DNA of 49,433 bases from Actinomycetota bacterium (lineage in GTDB: Bacteria; Actinomycetota; CADDZG01; WHSQ01), in NCBI GenBank assembly GCA_009380005.1, contig WHSQ01000019.1, positions 1-49,433 on the forward strand, read 5' to 3'. Shown one piece after another: positions 17,798-26,679 of the stretch. The first letter of the stretch is position 1, and each line of letters begins with the position of its first letter. The translations under genes and the position numbers were made by a program. The notes below the pieces were generated by a model, which made no database searches, was not told the DNA's origin, and saw nothing but the letters and a program-made list of their open reading frames with translations.

Positions 17798-20083
17798 TCA
17801 GCCGCGAGCGGAGCTGGGAACGACTCTGTAGGCGTCGAACACCGAGTCGACGCGACGCGCGCTCTGGATCACGTGTTCGAGATGTTCGGGGTCGGCGAGC
17901 TCGAACGCGAACGACAACGTGGCGATCCCATCGCGACCGGTGCGCGTCGAACTGGACAGGATGTGGATCCCTTGGTCTGAGATCGCGGCGGTGACGTCAC
18001 GCAGCAGCTTGGCGCGATCGAGCGCTTCGATCTGGATCGCGGCGACGAACAGACCCTGCTGGCGGTTGTCCCACCACACGTTGATCATCCTGTTCTCGTC
18101 CGTCGCCTGGAGCGCCTTCGCGTTGGGGCAGTCCGTGCGGTGGACGGACACGCCCCGCCCCCGGGTCAGGAAACCGACGATCTCGTCCCCCGGCACCGGT
18201 GTGCAGCACCGGGCCAGACGGACCAACAGATCGTCGAACCCTTCGACGATGACGCCCTTGCTTCGCATCTTCGATGCCCGCCGCCTTTTCGGCTCCTCGA
18301 TCGGTGCCGTTTCTTCTTCCTCTTCTTCCGGCTCGGGCTCGAAGAGGCGGATCACGCGCGAGGTGATCGACTGGGTCGACAGGTGGCCCTCGCCGATCGC
18401 CACGAACAGAGACTCCAGATCGGCATGATGGAGCTCTTCGGCCATCTGCTGCAGAAGATCACTCTTCAGGATCCGGTCCACCGGCAGCCCCTGTCGGCGC
18501 ATCGCGGTTATGAGCGATTCCCGACCCTGGGCCTGAGCATCCTCCCGCCGCTCCCTGGCGAACCACTGCCTGATCTTGTTCCGGGCTCGCGGCGTCTTCA
18601 CCATCTGGAGCCAGTCACGAGACGGCGATGCAGGGCCCTTCGAAGTGATGACCTCGACGGCATCACCAGAGGACAAGGCATGATTCAGCGTCACCAGACG
18701 CCCATTGACGCGCGCGCCTACGGTGCGGTGTCCCACCTCGGTGTGGATGGCATAGGCGAAGTCGATCGCAGTCGCTCCCCGCGGAAGCGACACGACATCA
18801 CCCTTCGGCGTGAACACGAACACCTCGTCGGAGTACAGGTCGATCTTGAGCGACTCCATGAACTCCTTGGGATCGGCGGATTCGGCTTGCCAGTCCATGA
18901 CACGCTGGAGCCAAGCGATCTCTTCCTCGGGCACCCTGCCCCGCTGTTGCTCCTTGTAGAGCCAGTGCGCCGCGATCCCGAACTCCGCTGCCTTGTGCAT
19001 AGGGTGAGTGCGGATCTGGATCTCGATCGGGCGCCCGGTGAGGCCGATCACGGTCGTGTGCAACGACTGGTACATGTTGAACTTGGGCATGGCGATGTAA
19101 TCCTTGAAACGTCCCGGGACCGGCGTGAAGAGGGTGTGGATCGCACCGAGCGCGGCATAGCAATCCCTCACCGAGTCGACGACGACGCGAACCCCCACCA
19201 GGTCGAAGATCTCATCGAACTGTTTGCCTCTGACGATCAGCTTCTCGTAGATCGAATAGAGGTGCTTGGGTCGTCCGGAGACCTCAGATCTGATCTTCAC
19301 CTCGCGCAGCTTGTTCGTGATCTCGTCACAGATCTCTTCCACGGAACGTTCTCGCTCCGGCTGCCTCTGTTGCACCAGCGCATCGATCTCTTCGTACCGC
19401 TTCGGGTGCAACGCTTCGAAAGCCAGATCCTCCAGCTCCCACTTGATCGCGTACATCCCGAGGCGGTGAGCCAGGGGCGCATAGATCTCGAGCGTTTCCC
19501 GGGCGATCATCGTCCGCTTCTCCTCCGGAAGCGGCCCCAGCGTTCGCATGTTGTGCAACCGGTCCGCGATCTTTATCAGCAGAACGCGGAGGTCGCGCGC
19601 GGTCGCTATGATCATCTTTCGGAGGTTCTCCGCGCGCGTCTGTTCCGCCGATCGGAAACGGATCTTGTCGAGCTTCGTGACCCCGTCGATGAGGCTCGCG
19701 ACCTCGAAGCCCAGCTTCTCCTCGATCTCGAGCAGGCTCAGTTCCGTGTCTTCCACGGCATCGTGAAGGAGACCCGCCGCTACCGTCACATCGTCCATCC
19801 CGAGTTGGGCGAGGATGGATGCGACCGACGTCGGATGCGTGATGAAGGCGTCGCCCGAGCGGCGCACCTGGCCCTCATGAGCGTTCTCGGCGATCTCGTA
19901 AGCACGCTCGACGAGCTTCAGGTTGGACTTGGGGCGCCGGGCGCGGAGCTCCTTGACGACCTTCTCGATGCCCGCCTCTTGGGGCCTGGTCGGCCGCACC
20001 TTCTTGAGCACGGCCTTGACGCCGCGCGGCTGGATGTCGGCGCTGCTGCCCTCGGGCTCGAGCCCGTCCTCGAGTGAGCTCAT
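17798..20083 (-). CDS. rel: Bifunctional (p)ppGpp synthetase/hydrolase
   Basis: Rel makes and degrades the alarmone (p)ppGpp. In the 761 residues I see the HD hydrolase domain (HAHEGQVRRSGDAFITHP; H107-D108 in LLHDAVEDT; IADRLHNMRTL), the synthetase domain (GRPKHLYSIYEK, GVRVVVDSVRDCY, GRFKDYIAMPKFNMYQSLHT), a TGS domain (VFVFTPKGDVVSLPRGATAIDFAY), a helical region, a zinc-finger type segment (RLARCCTPVPGDEIVGF, then HRTDCPN) and a C-terminal ACT domain. HD and synthetase residues look intact. An acidic run (EPEPEEEEEE) near residue 600 followed by a basic KRRRASK stretch is longer than usual. Confidence 0.96.
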   Translation of the reverse strand: MSSLEDGLEPEGSSADIQPRGVKAVLKKVRPTRPQEAGIEKVVKELRARRPKSNLKLVERAYEIAENAHEGQVRRSGDAFITHPTSVASILAQLGMDDVTVAAGLLHDAVEDTELSLLEIEEKLGFEVASLIDGVTKLDKIRFRSAEQTRAENLRKMIIATARDLRVLLIKIADRLHNMRTLGPLPEEKRTMIARETLEIYAPLAHRLGMYAIKWELEDLAFEALHPKRYEEIDALVQQRQPERERSVEEICDEITNKLREVKIRSEVSGRPKHLYSIYEKLIVRGKQFDEIFDLVGVRVVVDSVRDCYAALGAIHTLFTPVPGRFKDYIAMPKFNMYQSLHTTVIGLTGRPIEIQIRTHPMHKAAEFGIAAHWLYKEQQRGRVPEEEIAWLQRVMDWQAESADPKEFMESLKIDLYSDEVFVFTPKGDVVSLPRGATAIDFAYAIHTEVGHRTVGARVNGRLVTLNHALSSGDAVEVITSKGPASPSRDWLQMVKTPRARNKIRQWFARERREDAQAQGRESLITAMRRQGLPVDRILKSDLLQQMAEELHHADLESLFVAIGEGHLSTQSITSRVIRLFEPEPEEEEEETAPIEEPKRRRASKMRSKGVIVEGFDDLLVRLARCCTPVPGDEIVGFLTRGRGVSVHRTDCPNAKALQATDENRMINVWWDNRQQGLFVAAIQIEALDRAKLLRDVTAAISDQGIHILSSSTRTGRDGIATLSFAFELADPEHLEHVIQSARRVDSVFDAYRVVPSSARG

Positions 20084-20114
20084 AACTCATTGTACGGACA
20101 GGATGCGGCGTTCC

Positions 20115-20390
20115 CTAGACCTTCCCCCGCTCGAAGCGCACGACGGCGTCCTGGGCCGCCATCTCGGTGACCAGCCAGCCCGCCGTGAGCCACGCCCGGG
20201 CGTGCATGCGTCGCCCGTCGTTGCGCCACCATGAGGGCCACCTGGAGCTGGGCGGAAGCGCTGCGCCGACCAGACCCTCGATCTCCCCCAGCGTCAGCTC
20301 GATGGAGGTCATGTTCGCGGGCCGCGACGCCAGGTAGGCCGCCAGACGGATGTACTTGAGCGATCGTCTCTGCTTGGTTCGCCCCGGCAT
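20115..20390 (-). CDS. DUF7662-like small protein
   Basis: The 91-residue product has a pattern I associate with the DUF7662 family: KYIRLAAYLASR, a strand-helix TLGEIEGLVGAALPPSSR, then WPSWWRND, ARAWLTAGWLV and a final strand ending VVRFER. The conserved Trp pair and the AWLxAGW motif are clear. The function of the family is not established; it often occurs alone or fused to nuclease or DNA-related domains. ATG 20390 is used here; GTG 20396 would add two residues, and neither has a strong ribosome site. It sits between apt and rel on the same strand. Confidence 0.7.
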   Translation of the reverse strand: MPGRTKQRRSLKYIRLAAYLASRPANMTSIELTLGEIEGLVGAALPPSSRWPSWWRNDGRRMHARAWLTAGWLVTEMAAQDAVVRFERGKV

Positions 20391-20475
20391 GAGCACGACA
20401 TTAGGGAGCGCCGTCGCGGGCGGATAGGGGGTAGGAGCAATTGTCCGCTTTGATCCGCGCCGGGGCCGCGGGACG

Positions 20476-21012
20476 CTAGTCGTACGAGATCAGCGAGAAG
20501 AGCTCGTACTCGGTCAGTCGCTCGCGGCCCGCAAGGAACGCAAGCTCCATGATCATCGCTATCCCCGCCACCTTGCCGCCACAGCGCTCGGTGAGCCTGG
20601 CGGTGGCCAGCGCCGTACCTCCCGTGGCGAGGACATCGTCCACGATGAGGATGCGCTCCCCCGCCGAGATCGCGTCCTTGTGCATCTCCAGAGCGTCGGT
20701 TCCGTACTCCAGCTCGTAGGTCTCGGATTCCACCTTCCACGGGAGTTTTCCCTTCTTGCGAACCGGGATCAGCCCCGCTGTGAATCGATACGCGAGCGGC
20801 GCCGCCACCATGAAGCCGCGGGCCTCGATCCCGAGGACCTTGTCGATATCGTCTCGGTCGAACTGGTGCGCGATCGCATCGATCGTGTAGGTAAAGGCTT
20901 TCTTGTCGGCCAGCAGGGGCGTGATGTCCTTGAACGACACGCCGCGCTGAGGGAAGTCGGGTATCTCCCGGATGAATTCCTTGAGCCACGAGTGGTCCGG
21001 GCGATGGGGCAC
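20476..21012 (-). CDS. apt: Adenine phosphoribosyltransferase
   Basis: Apt salvages adenine to AMP with PRPP. The 178-residue protein has IPDFPQRGVSFKDITPLL near the N-terminus, LGIEARGFMVAAPLAYR, PVRKKGKLPWK, and the PRPP loop ILIVDDVLATGGTALA. It begins at GTG 21012, two bases after the secF stop, with GGAGGAAGAGG inside the end of secF as ribosome site. In many actinobacteria apt lies between secF and rel, as here, apart from the inserted DUF7662-like gene. Confidence 0.95.
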   Translation of the reverse strand: MPHRPDHSWLKEFIREIPDFPQRGVSFKDITPLLADKKAFTYTIDAIAHQFDRDDIDKVLGIEARGFMVAAPLAYRFTAGLIPVRKKGKLPWKVESETYELEYGTDALEMHKDAISAGERILIVDDVLATGGTALATARLTERCGGKVAGIAMIMELAFLAGRERLTEYELFSLISYD

Positions 21013-21014
21013 GA

Positions 21015-22178
21015 CTAGCGCCTCTTCCTCCGTTTCGCCTTCTTGGATCCTGCGCGGGCACGAGCGGGAGGACGCGACCTAGTTGCAGGTCTGGACCGGG
21101 CAGGGACCCTCTCGGCTTGGTCGGCGGTCACAGGTTCCTCCGATGTCGTCGCGGCCGCCGCGGCCTCGCGGCCCTTCTCGAGTCGTTGCTCCGCGGCCCG
21201 GAAGCGCGGCTCGTCCTCCTTCAGCATCGCCAGGATCGGAACCGCGGTGAACAGGGACGAGTACGAGCCGGAGAGGATGCCGATGAACAGCGCCAGGGCG
21301 AGGTCCTTCAGGGTACTGGCGCCGAACAGGCCGGCCCCCACGAATAACAAGGTGCCTACCGGAAGCAGCGTGGAGAGGGATGTGTTCAAGGACCGCATGA
21401 AGACCTGGTTCACGGCGAGGTTGGCCGAGTCGCGGTAGGTCCTCCGGCCCGTCGTCGCGTAGAGCTGCGTGTTCTCTTCCACCTTGTCGAAGACGACCAC
21501 GGTGTCGTACAGGGAATACCCGAGGATCGTCAGCAGCGCGATCACCGTCGACGGCGTCACCTCGAACCCGACCAGCGAATAGATGCCCGCCGTGATCAAG
21601 AGGTCGTGGATCATCGCCGCCATCGCGGCGAAGGCCATCTTCCATTCGTAGCGCCAGGTGATGAACAGGCCGACGACGACGAAGAAGACGAGGAGCGCGC
21701 GGACGGCGTGGCTGGTGATCTGTTGCCCCCACGAGCCCGCTACCTGGGAACTGTCGGTGATCTCGGAGCCGACGGCCTCGCTCACCGCGCCGCCGACGAC
21801 CTCTCTCTGCTCCGGCGTGACGGTCTTCGTCTGGACGAGGATCGAGCGGCCCTCGCCCTGGGTGGCGACCTGGACCTTCGCGCCTTCGATGCCGGCGTCG
21901 GACACGGCGTCCCGGACGGCGGAGATCACGTCCAGGTCGGATACATCGCCCAGCGGACCCTCCTCCGGTACCTCGGCACGCAACTGGAGTCCGCCCTTGA
22001 ATTCGATGCCGCAGTTGAGGCCCTTGATCAACGACGCGCACGGGGTCTCCGACCCCCGGAACAACATGGATCCGAGCGACACGGCGATGGCGACGGCCGA
22101 GATGAGGAACCAGATCTTGCTTTTCCCGATGAAGTCGAAGCGGGTTTCGCCCCGGTAGAGACGGCCCAGTGTGCTCAT
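21015..22178 (-). CDS. secF: Protein translocase subunit SecF
   Basis: SecF pairs with SecD to drive preprotein release at the outer face of the membrane using the ion gradient. The 387-residue form from ATG 22178 has a first membrane helix (about residues 22-42), the periplasmic GIEFKGGLQLRAEVPEE domain, and five more helices with the family motifs AAMIHDLLITAGIYSLVGFE, LTILGYSLYDTVVVFDKVEEN and NTSLSTLLPVG. The C-terminus carries an unusual soluble tail of about 70 residues rich in Ala, Arg and Lys, ending KKAKRRKRR. The ATG overlaps the secD stop. The longer frame upstream lies over secD and is not used. Confidence 0.95.
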   Translation of the reverse strand: MSTLGRLYRGETRFDFIGKSKIWFLISAVAIAVSLGSMLFRGSETPCASLIKGLNCGIEFKGGLQLRAEVPEEGPLGDVSDLDVISAVRDAVSDAGIEGAKVQVATQGEGRSILVQTKTVTPEQREVVGGAVSEAVGSEITDSSQVAGSWGQQITSHAVRALLVFFVVVGLFITWRYEWKMAFAAMAAMIHDLLITAGIYSLVGFEVTPSTVIALLTILGYSLYDTVVVFDKVEENTQLYATTGRRTYRDSANLAVNQVFMRSLNTSLSTLLPVGTLLFVGAGLFGASTLKDLALALFIGILSGSYSSLFTAVPILAMLKEDEPRFRAAEQRLEKGREAAAAATTSEEPVTADQAERVPARSRPATRSRPPARARAGSKKAKRRKRR

Positions 22179-23629
22179 GCTTCGGCCCCGAGAGCCTGTC
22201 GCAGACCGATGAGCCTGCGGTCGGCGAAGGTCTTCGACCGGGCCAGGAGATTCACCGCGCTCCGCGTGAAGAAGTAGGCGACGAAGAGATCGGTCAGCGT
22301 CGCGAGACCGAGCGTCAGCGCGAAACCACGGACGGAGCCGCTGGCGAGCAGGAACAGGATGAGCGCCGCCGACCCGGTGACGAAGTCCGCCACCCAGATG
22401 GTCCTGAACGCTCGCTGCATACCCCGATCGACGGCGGCCCTGAGGCTCTTGCCGGAGCGGATCTCGTCCTTCAAGCGCTCGAAGGCGACGATGTAGGAAT
22501 CGGCCGTGACCCCGACCGACACGATGACTCCAGCGATGCCGGCGAGGCTCAACGACAAGCCCGCCGTCTCTCCGAGGAACGCGAGCAGCACGTAGAGCGC
22601 CGCAGCGAAGACCGCCAGGCCCAGCCACACGACGAAACCCAGGGTTCGGTAGTACACGATCATGTAGATCATCACGAGCAACAGGCCGAGGATCCCGGCC
22701 CGGAGTCCGGCCTGGAGGGAATCGCTACCCAGCGTCGGAGAGATCTTCTGGATCTCCTGCTGTTCGAGAGTGATGGGCAGTGCTCCGTAGCGCAGGATCA
22801 ACGCGAGGTCCTTCGCTTCACGCTCACCACCGGTGTCGATCTGGGAATCGCCCCCGGTGATGCCGCGACCACATTCGACGCCCCCGGCGGTCCCTCCGGG
22901 CTCCTGCATCCCCGGGCTGGATACGACCTCACCGTCCAGGACGATCGCGATGCGATCGTCCTTACCTTCATCTCTCTGACAAGCCTGCTCGCTCGTCAGC
23001 TCCTCCCACGCGTCGGCGCCCTCGCCCGTCATCCGGATCGACACGGACCACTGCGATCCGAGCTGCGTGTCCACCACCGCCTCGGCTCGCTGGACGGCGT
23101 CCCCCGTGAGGGCCGCCGGGGCCAGACGGAACAGGACGTTCTCGTTGTTCGCGTCCGGGTAAACGACCTCTTGGTCGTTGACCGACGCGTCCGTAGCCTC
23201 CGTCACTTCGGGTCCGGCCTCCGGAGACGGGGAGGCCTCCGGAGACGGGGAGGCGGTGGGTTCGGCATCGCGCGGGAGCTCCTCCAGGACCTCGCGGAAC
23301 GTCAGCTGCGCGGTCGAACCGATGAGCTCGAGGGCGCGTTCCTCGTCCTGGATACCGGGGAGCTGGATGAAGATCTCGCGATCACCGCGGCTGACCTCGG
23401 CCTCGGACACCCCCAACGCGTCGATGCGCTGACGGATCACGTCTACCGTCTTATCCAGAGCTTCCTGGTCGGCGGCCCCCTCGCCCGTCGCAAGCAGCGT
23501 CACGCTGACTCCACCTTCGAGGTCGAGGCCCAGCGCGGGCCGCGTCCCGGTCAGAAGGACCACGGCCAGGCCCCCGAAGGCGATCAGCAGCGAGAGGGAC
23601 AGGTAGAGCCTGTATCTGTGCGGTTTCAT
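22175..23629 (-). CDS. secD: Protein translocase subunit SecD
   Basis: SecD is the larger partner of SecF. The 484-residue protein has an N-terminal helix, LGLDLEGGVSVTLLATGEG, the first periplasmic domain (IRQRIDALGVSEAEVSRGDREIFIQLPGI split over two strands), a Pro/Ser/Glu linker near residue 130, a second exported domain, and a C-terminal bundle of membrane helices with YYRTLGFVVWLGLA, AGVIVSVGVTADSYIVAFERLKDE and FVTGSAALILFLLASGSVRGFALTL. It starts 18 bp after yajC and is coupled to secF by ATGA. Confidence 0.95.
   Translation of the reverse strand: MKPHRYRLYLSLSLLIAFGGLAVVLLTGTRPALGLDLEGGVSVTLLATGEGAADQEALDKTVDVIRQRIDALGVSEAEVSRGDREIFIQLPGIQDEERALELIGSTAQLTFREVLEELPRDAEPTASPSPEASPSPEAGPEVTEATDASVNDQEVVYPDANNENVLFRLAPAALTGDAVQRAEAVVDTQLGSQWSVSIRMTGEGADAWEELTSEQACQRDEGKDDRIAIVLDGEVVSSPGMQEPGGTAGGVECGRGITGGDSQIDTGGEREAKDLALILRYGALPITLEQQEIQKISPTLGSDSLQAGLRAGILGLLLVMIYMIVYYRTLGFVVWLGLAVFAAALYVLLAFLGETAGLSLSLAGIAGVIVSVGVTADSYIVAFERLKDEIRSGKSLRAAVDRGMQRAFRTIWVADFVTGSAALILFLLASGSVRGFALTLGLATLTDLFVAYFFTRSAVNLLARSKTFADRRLIGLRQALGAEA
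23217..23252. repeat. 18-bp tandem repeat in the SecD linker
   Basis: Two perfect copies of an 18-bp unit lie at 23217-23234 and 23235-23252. On the coding strand they give the hexapeptide ASPSPE twice, in the flexible linker between conserved parts of SecD. The period keeps the frame, so copy-number change would only alter linker length. Confidence 0.85.
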
Positions 23630-23647
23630 CCTCGTCCCGCGGGTTCG

Positions 23648-23974
23648 TTAGCCGGCGTCTTCGTCCGACGCGGCGGCCCTTCCTTCTAGGTCCTCGTCTT
23701 CCTCGGGCTCGTCCTCGTTGAGCTTCCGGGAGATGGATGTCTTCAGGAGCCTGATCACGGTGCCGGGCGCGATCTCGACCTCGAGCTCGTCGTCGCGTAC
23801 GGCCCTCACCGTGCCCAGGATGCCTCCGGCGGTGATCACCTCATCACCCACGTCTATGGATCTGACCAGTCGCTGGTGCGCCTGGACCCTGCGCTTCTGA
23901 GGACGGATCAGCATGAAATAGAAGATCGCCAACAGCAGCCCAAGGAAGATCAGTTGGGAACCGGCTTCGCCCAC
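23648..23974 (-). CDS. yajC: Preprotein translocase accessory subunit YajC
   Basis: YajC associates with SecDF at the membrane. The 108-residue product has one membrane helix (about residues 6-22, ending YFMLIRPQKRR), then the small domain VGDEVITAGGILGTVRAV and IAPGTVIRLLKTSISRKL, and a strongly acidic C-terminal tail. It begins at GTG 23974, with GAGG just upstream, and is followed by secD and secF. Confidence 0.94.
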   Translation of the reverse strand: MGEAGSQLIFLGLLLAIFYFMLIRPQKRRVQAHQRLVRSIDVGDEVITAGGILGTVRAVRDDELEVEIAPGTVIRLLKTSISRKLNEDEPEEDEDLEGRAAASDEDAG

Positions 23975-24034
23975 GGGGCCTCACGTCCTTCTCGTGTGTG
24001 TAACAGGTGTCGCACTCGCGATTCCACGCGAACA

Positions 24035-24052
24035 GAGCCGCGGCGGCGGCTC
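24035..24052 (-). terminator. Hairpin after ruvB, possible terminator
   Basis: GAGCCGC (24035-24041) and GCGGCTC (24046-24052) form a perfect 7-bp stem with a 4-nt loop in the 113-bp gap between ruvB and yajC. There is no T tract, as is common in actinobacteria, so it could also just be a structured leader of yajC-secD-secF. Confidence 0.35.
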
Positions 24053-24087
24053 GGGCGGCATCCTAACGCCCATACCGGGCTATGCGC

Positions 24088-25104
24088 TCAGGCGTCGAAG
24101 AGCCGGGCGCCCGGGCGGGGCAAGTTCAGATGCTGGAAGGCCAGCTCGGTAGCAACGCGGCCCCGCGGCGTCCGCCGGATGAAGCCGAGCTGCATCAGGA
24201 ACGGCTCGTACACGTCTTCGATCGTATCGGGCTCCTCTCCGACCGCGACCGCCAGGGTGGATACGCCGACCGGTCCGCCGCCGAACTTCATGATGAGCGC
24301 GTCGAGGATGGCCGCGTCTACCTTGTCGAGCCCGCGCTCGTCGACCTTGAACACCTCCAGGGCCCGGCGAGCGATCTCGGAGTCGATGATGCCTTCGGCC
24401 CGCACTTGAGCGTAGTCCCGCACCCGTCGCAGGAGCCGGTTGGCCACGCGTGGCGTCCCCCGCGAGCGTCGGGCTATCTCGTAGGAGCCGGCTTCGTCCG
24501 TCTTCACCTCGAGGATCACTGCCGAACGCGCCACGATCTGCTCGAGGTCCGCGACCGGATAGTGATCGAGCTTCTCCCCGAGCTCGAAACGGCTACGAAG
24601 TGGTCCGGTGATCAGCCCCGCGCGCGTCGTGGCGCCGACCAGCGTGAAGCGGGGGAGGTCGAGCCGGATCGTGTTGGCGCTGGGTCCCTTGCCGATGACG
24701 AGATCGAGCTGGAAATCCTCCATCGCGGGATACAGAACCTCTTCGACCGTCCGAGGCAACCGGTGGATCTCGTCGATGAACAGGACGTCGCCGTCCTCGA
24801 GGTTGGTGAGGATGGCCGCGAGGTCACCCGCTCGTTCGAGGGCCGGTCCCGACGTCTGACGGAGATGTGCGCCCATCTCGTTCGCGACGACGTGAGCCAG
24901 ACTGGTCTTGCCGAGGCCCGGCGGCCCCGAGAGCAAGAGGTGCCCGGCGGGCTCGTTGCGTCCCGCGGCCGCTTCCAGCACGATCCGCAGGTGCTCCTTG
25001 AGCTCCTCCTGCCCAACGAACTCATCGAGGGTGCGAGGGCGGAGCGAGACCTCGAGCTCGCGCTCGATCGGGTCGGCGGACACGGTCAACACCTGTTCGC
25101 TCAC
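24088..25104 (-). CDS. ruvB: Holliday junction ATP-dependent DNA helicase RuvB
   Basis: RuvB is the AAA+ motor that migrates Holliday junctions with RuvA. The 338 residues show [19 protein letters not shown], Walker [16 protein letters not shown], Walker [16 protein letters not shown], sensor 1 [19 protein letters not shown] with the arginine finger, the sensor 2 region [16 protein letters not shown], and a C-terminal winged helix ending [18 protein letters not shown]. Start GTG or ATG at 25104 fits the family. A 61-bp gap separates it from ruvA. Confidence 0.97.
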   Translation of the reverse strand: MSEQVLTVSADPIERELEVSLRPRTLDEFVGQEELKEHLRIVLEAAAGRNEPAGHLLLSGPPGLGKTSLAHVVANEMGAHLRQTSGPALERAGDLAAILTNLEDGDVLFIDEIHRLPRTVEEVLYPAMEDFQLDLVIGKGPSANTIRLDLPRFTLVGATTRAGLITGPLRSRFELGEKLDHYPVADLEQIVARSAVILEVKTDEAGSYEIARRSRGTPRVANRLLRRVRDYAQVRAEGIIDSEIARRALEVFKVDERGLDKVDAAILDALIMKFGGGPVGVSTLAVAVGEEPDTIEDVYEPFLMQLGFIRRTPRGRVATELAFQHLNLPRPGARLFDA

Positions 25105-25165
25105 GCCGGCGGTGCCCCTTCGATGCGGCGCCCGGCGCCGTGTTCCGCACGGTTCCGGTACCCGA

Positions 25166-25744
25166 TCACGAGGCGAGTACCTTCAGCGCGGACCGGATGA
25201 CTTCCTCGAGCTGCTCATCGGGCGAGGGTCCTAACTCGCTGAGTACCGCGCGGACCTCCCCGGGCGAATAGCCGAGATTCTCGAGCGCGGAACGGGCGCG
25301 CGCCACCGTATCGGGCGAGGAGCCGACGATGCCCAGATCGGGAAGCGACAACTTCTCCTTCAGATCGAGCACCATGCGTTGAGCGGTCTTCTTCCCGATG
25401 CCGGGGACGGATGAGATCGCCGCGACGTCGTCGGTCGCCAGCGTCTTGCGGAACTGCTCGGGCGTGAAGGCCGAGCACACCTGCAACGCGACCTTCGGCC
25501 CCACCCCGGATACGCCCAAGAGGGCTTCGAACATCCGCTGTTCGGCTTCGGTAGCGAACCCGTAGAGCGCGAGCGCGTCCTCCCGGACGTAGGTATGGGT
25601 CCACACGCGGCACCTCGTGCCGTCGACCGGCAAGGCCGCAAGCGTCGACGTCGAACACAAGACGCGATAGCCCACACCGGCCACTTCGATGAAGCACGCC
25701 TCCGAGCCTCGCTCGGCGACGATCCCTTCGAGGTAACCGATCAC
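25166..25744 (-). CDS. ruvA: Holliday junction branch migration protein RuvA
   Basis: RuvA binds the four-way junction and recruits RuvB. The 192-residue protein shows the N-terminal OB fold ([29 protein letters not shown]), the helix-hairpin-helix domain ([17 protein letters not shown] and [20 protein letters not shown]), and the C-terminal RuvB-binding domain after a linker ([16 protein letters not shown]). ATG 25744 overlaps the ruvC stop by 4 bp. Confidence 0.96.
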   Translation of the reverse strand: MIGYLEGIVAERGSEACFIEVAGVGYRVLCSTSTLAALPVDGTRCRVWTHTYVREDALALYGFATEAEQRMFEALLGVSGVGPKVALQVCSAFTPEQFRKTLATDDVAAISSVPGIGKKTAQRMVLDLKEKLSLPDLGIVGSSPDTVARARSALENLGYSPGEVRAVLSELGPSPDEQLEEVIRSALKVLAS

Positions 25745-26247
25745 CCAGACGCCCCCTGCGCGGCGAGCGCTCGAGCCAGCCCGCTACGGTTGAGATGACA
25801 GATCGCCAGGGCGCACGCGTCGGCGGCATCGGCGGGCTGGGGAGGAGCGTCGAGCCGAAGCAACGCGGCCACCATGGACGCCACCTGTTGCTTGGGGGCC
25901 GTGCCAACCCCCGCGACCGAAAGCTTCACCTCGGTCGGCGTGTAATCGAAGACCGGGATGCCGGCGGCGGCGGCCGCCGCCAGGATCACTCCGGAAGCCT
26001 GGCCGACCGCCATCGCGGTGCGGACGTTGACGCTGAAGAAGACCCTCTCGGCGGCAACGACCTCGGGCCGGTGCTCGGCGATGACCTCCCTGAAGCCGCC
26101 CGCGAGGTCGGCCAGTCGTTGCGCATGGGGGAGGCGGGCGGCGGTCCTCAACGTCCCGATCGCGACCGGGACGGGGGCCGAGCCTCCGCGGTCGAGAACG
26201 GCGAAGCCGGTGGTCGCGATCCCGGGGTCGACCCCGAGCACTCTCAT
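25741..26247 (-). CDS. ruvC: Crossover junction endodeoxyribonuclease RuvC
   Basis: RuvC resolves Holliday junctions. The 168 residues include MRVLGVDPGIATTGFAVLD with the first catalytic aspartate (D7), a glutamate in VVAAERVFFSVNVRTAMAVG, TEVKLSVAGVGTAPKQQV, and the C-terminal DAADACALAICHL with the last acidic residues. The first half is a normal RuvC. Its promoter region contains an SOS-type box 23 bp upstream of the start, so ruvCAB is probably DNA-damage inducible. Confidence 0.96.
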   Translation of the reverse strand: MRVLGVDPGIATTGFAVLDRGGSAPVPVAIGTLRTAARLPHAQRLADLAGGFREVIAEHRPEVVAAERVFFSVNVRTAMAVGQASGVILAAAAAAGIPVFDYTPTEVKLSVAGVGTAPKQQVASMVAALLRLDAPPQPADAADACALAICHLNRSGLARALAAQGASG

Positions 26248-26269
26248 CGAGCCTCCAGTCGGATGTACG

Positions 26270-26285
26270 TCGAACGCCTGTTCGC
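26270..26285. promoter_or_regulatory. LexA (SOS) box upstream of ruvCAB
   Basis: The sequence TCGAACGCCTGTTCGC matches the actinobacterial SOS consensus TCGAAC-N4-GTTCGA at 11 of 12 defined positions. Its centre is about 30 bp upstream of the ruvC ATG. LexA control of ruvCAB is known in many bacteria. The match is seen directly; LexA binding is inferred. Confidence 0.75.
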
Positions 26286-26337
26286 AACCCTAGCGGAGCC
26301 CCCCGACCGGAACCCGGCTTTGCGGCCGCCTTTGGCC

Positions 26338-26487
26338 CTAGATGCGGGCGCCGGTTCGTCGCCCCGCCGACACCTCGTGACTCGGGCCGATGGTGGCCCG
26401 GTCGACGAAGTTCCAGAACCTCAAGCCGAGGCCTCTTCGACGGGCTCCGACCTTCTCGCCGTCGGTGCTCATGCTCTTCGAGCTCAT
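26338..26487 (-). CDS. Small basic protein (49 aa) of unknown function
   Basis: This short gene follows the 46-codon gene by 28 bp on the same strand. ATG 26487 is preceded by GGGATGG at a suitable distance; an in-frame ATG at 26496 would add three residues, with GGAAAGG directly before it. The product is basic and has one aromatic segment, GLGLRFWNFVDRATIG, inside otherwise polar sequence. I do not recognise it. Its place in a two-gene unit behind a good promoter supports it being real; composition alone would not. Confidence 0.45.
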   Translation of the reverse strand: MSSKSMSTDGEKVGARRRGLGLRFWNFVDRATIGPSHEVSAGRRTGARI

Positions 26488-26515
26488 CGATCCCATCCCT
26501 TTCCTTTCCGTCGTC

Positions 26516-26656
26516 CTAGCGGCGCCGTGCCGATCCAAACCGGCTCCGTCGCCTCCGGTGCGGCCTCGCCCGGGCCGCGTTGCGGGCGGCCTCCGCCTCG
26601 CTCAGAAGGTCGTTGCGCTTCTGCTCGGCCATCAATCCCAGGTACAGCGGGTGCAT
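26516..26656 (-). CDS. Small protein (46 aa) divergent from the CGNR regulator
   Basis: ATG 26656 has a near-perfect ribosome site (AAGGAGG, six bases away) and a promoter with TTGACA 17 bp from TATCGT upstream. The product begins MHPLYLGLMAEQKRNDLL, continues as an Ala/Glu-rich helix (SEAEAARNAARA), and ends in a strongly basic tail. Many actinobacteria encode short proteins with this type of start, a helix that opens with His-Pro and a MAEQ/MAxE turn followed by a basic tail; their function is not known to me. It is divergent from the CGNR gene, so it is a likely target of that regulator. Confidence 0.65.
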   Translation of the reverse strand: MHPLYLGLMAEQKRNDLLSEAEAARNAARARPHRRRRSRFGSARRR

Positions 26657-26679
26657 CTCGTCCTCCTTCCGTCCCTGAG

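Noticed and set aside
18140-20077. 645-codon plus-strand open frame opposite rel
   Set aside because: It is fully antisense to an unmistakable rel gene, has Arg/His/Asp-rich low-complexity composition and no recognisable domain; a product of high GC content.
22179-22628. N-terminal extension of secF
   Set aside because: It lies over the end of secD; the start at 22178 gives the standard SecF N-terminus and an ATGA overlap.
24005-24087. tRNA gene or riboswitch in the ruvB-yajC gap
   Set aside because: Only a GC-rich hairpin is present; there is no cloverleaf or T-loop consensus.
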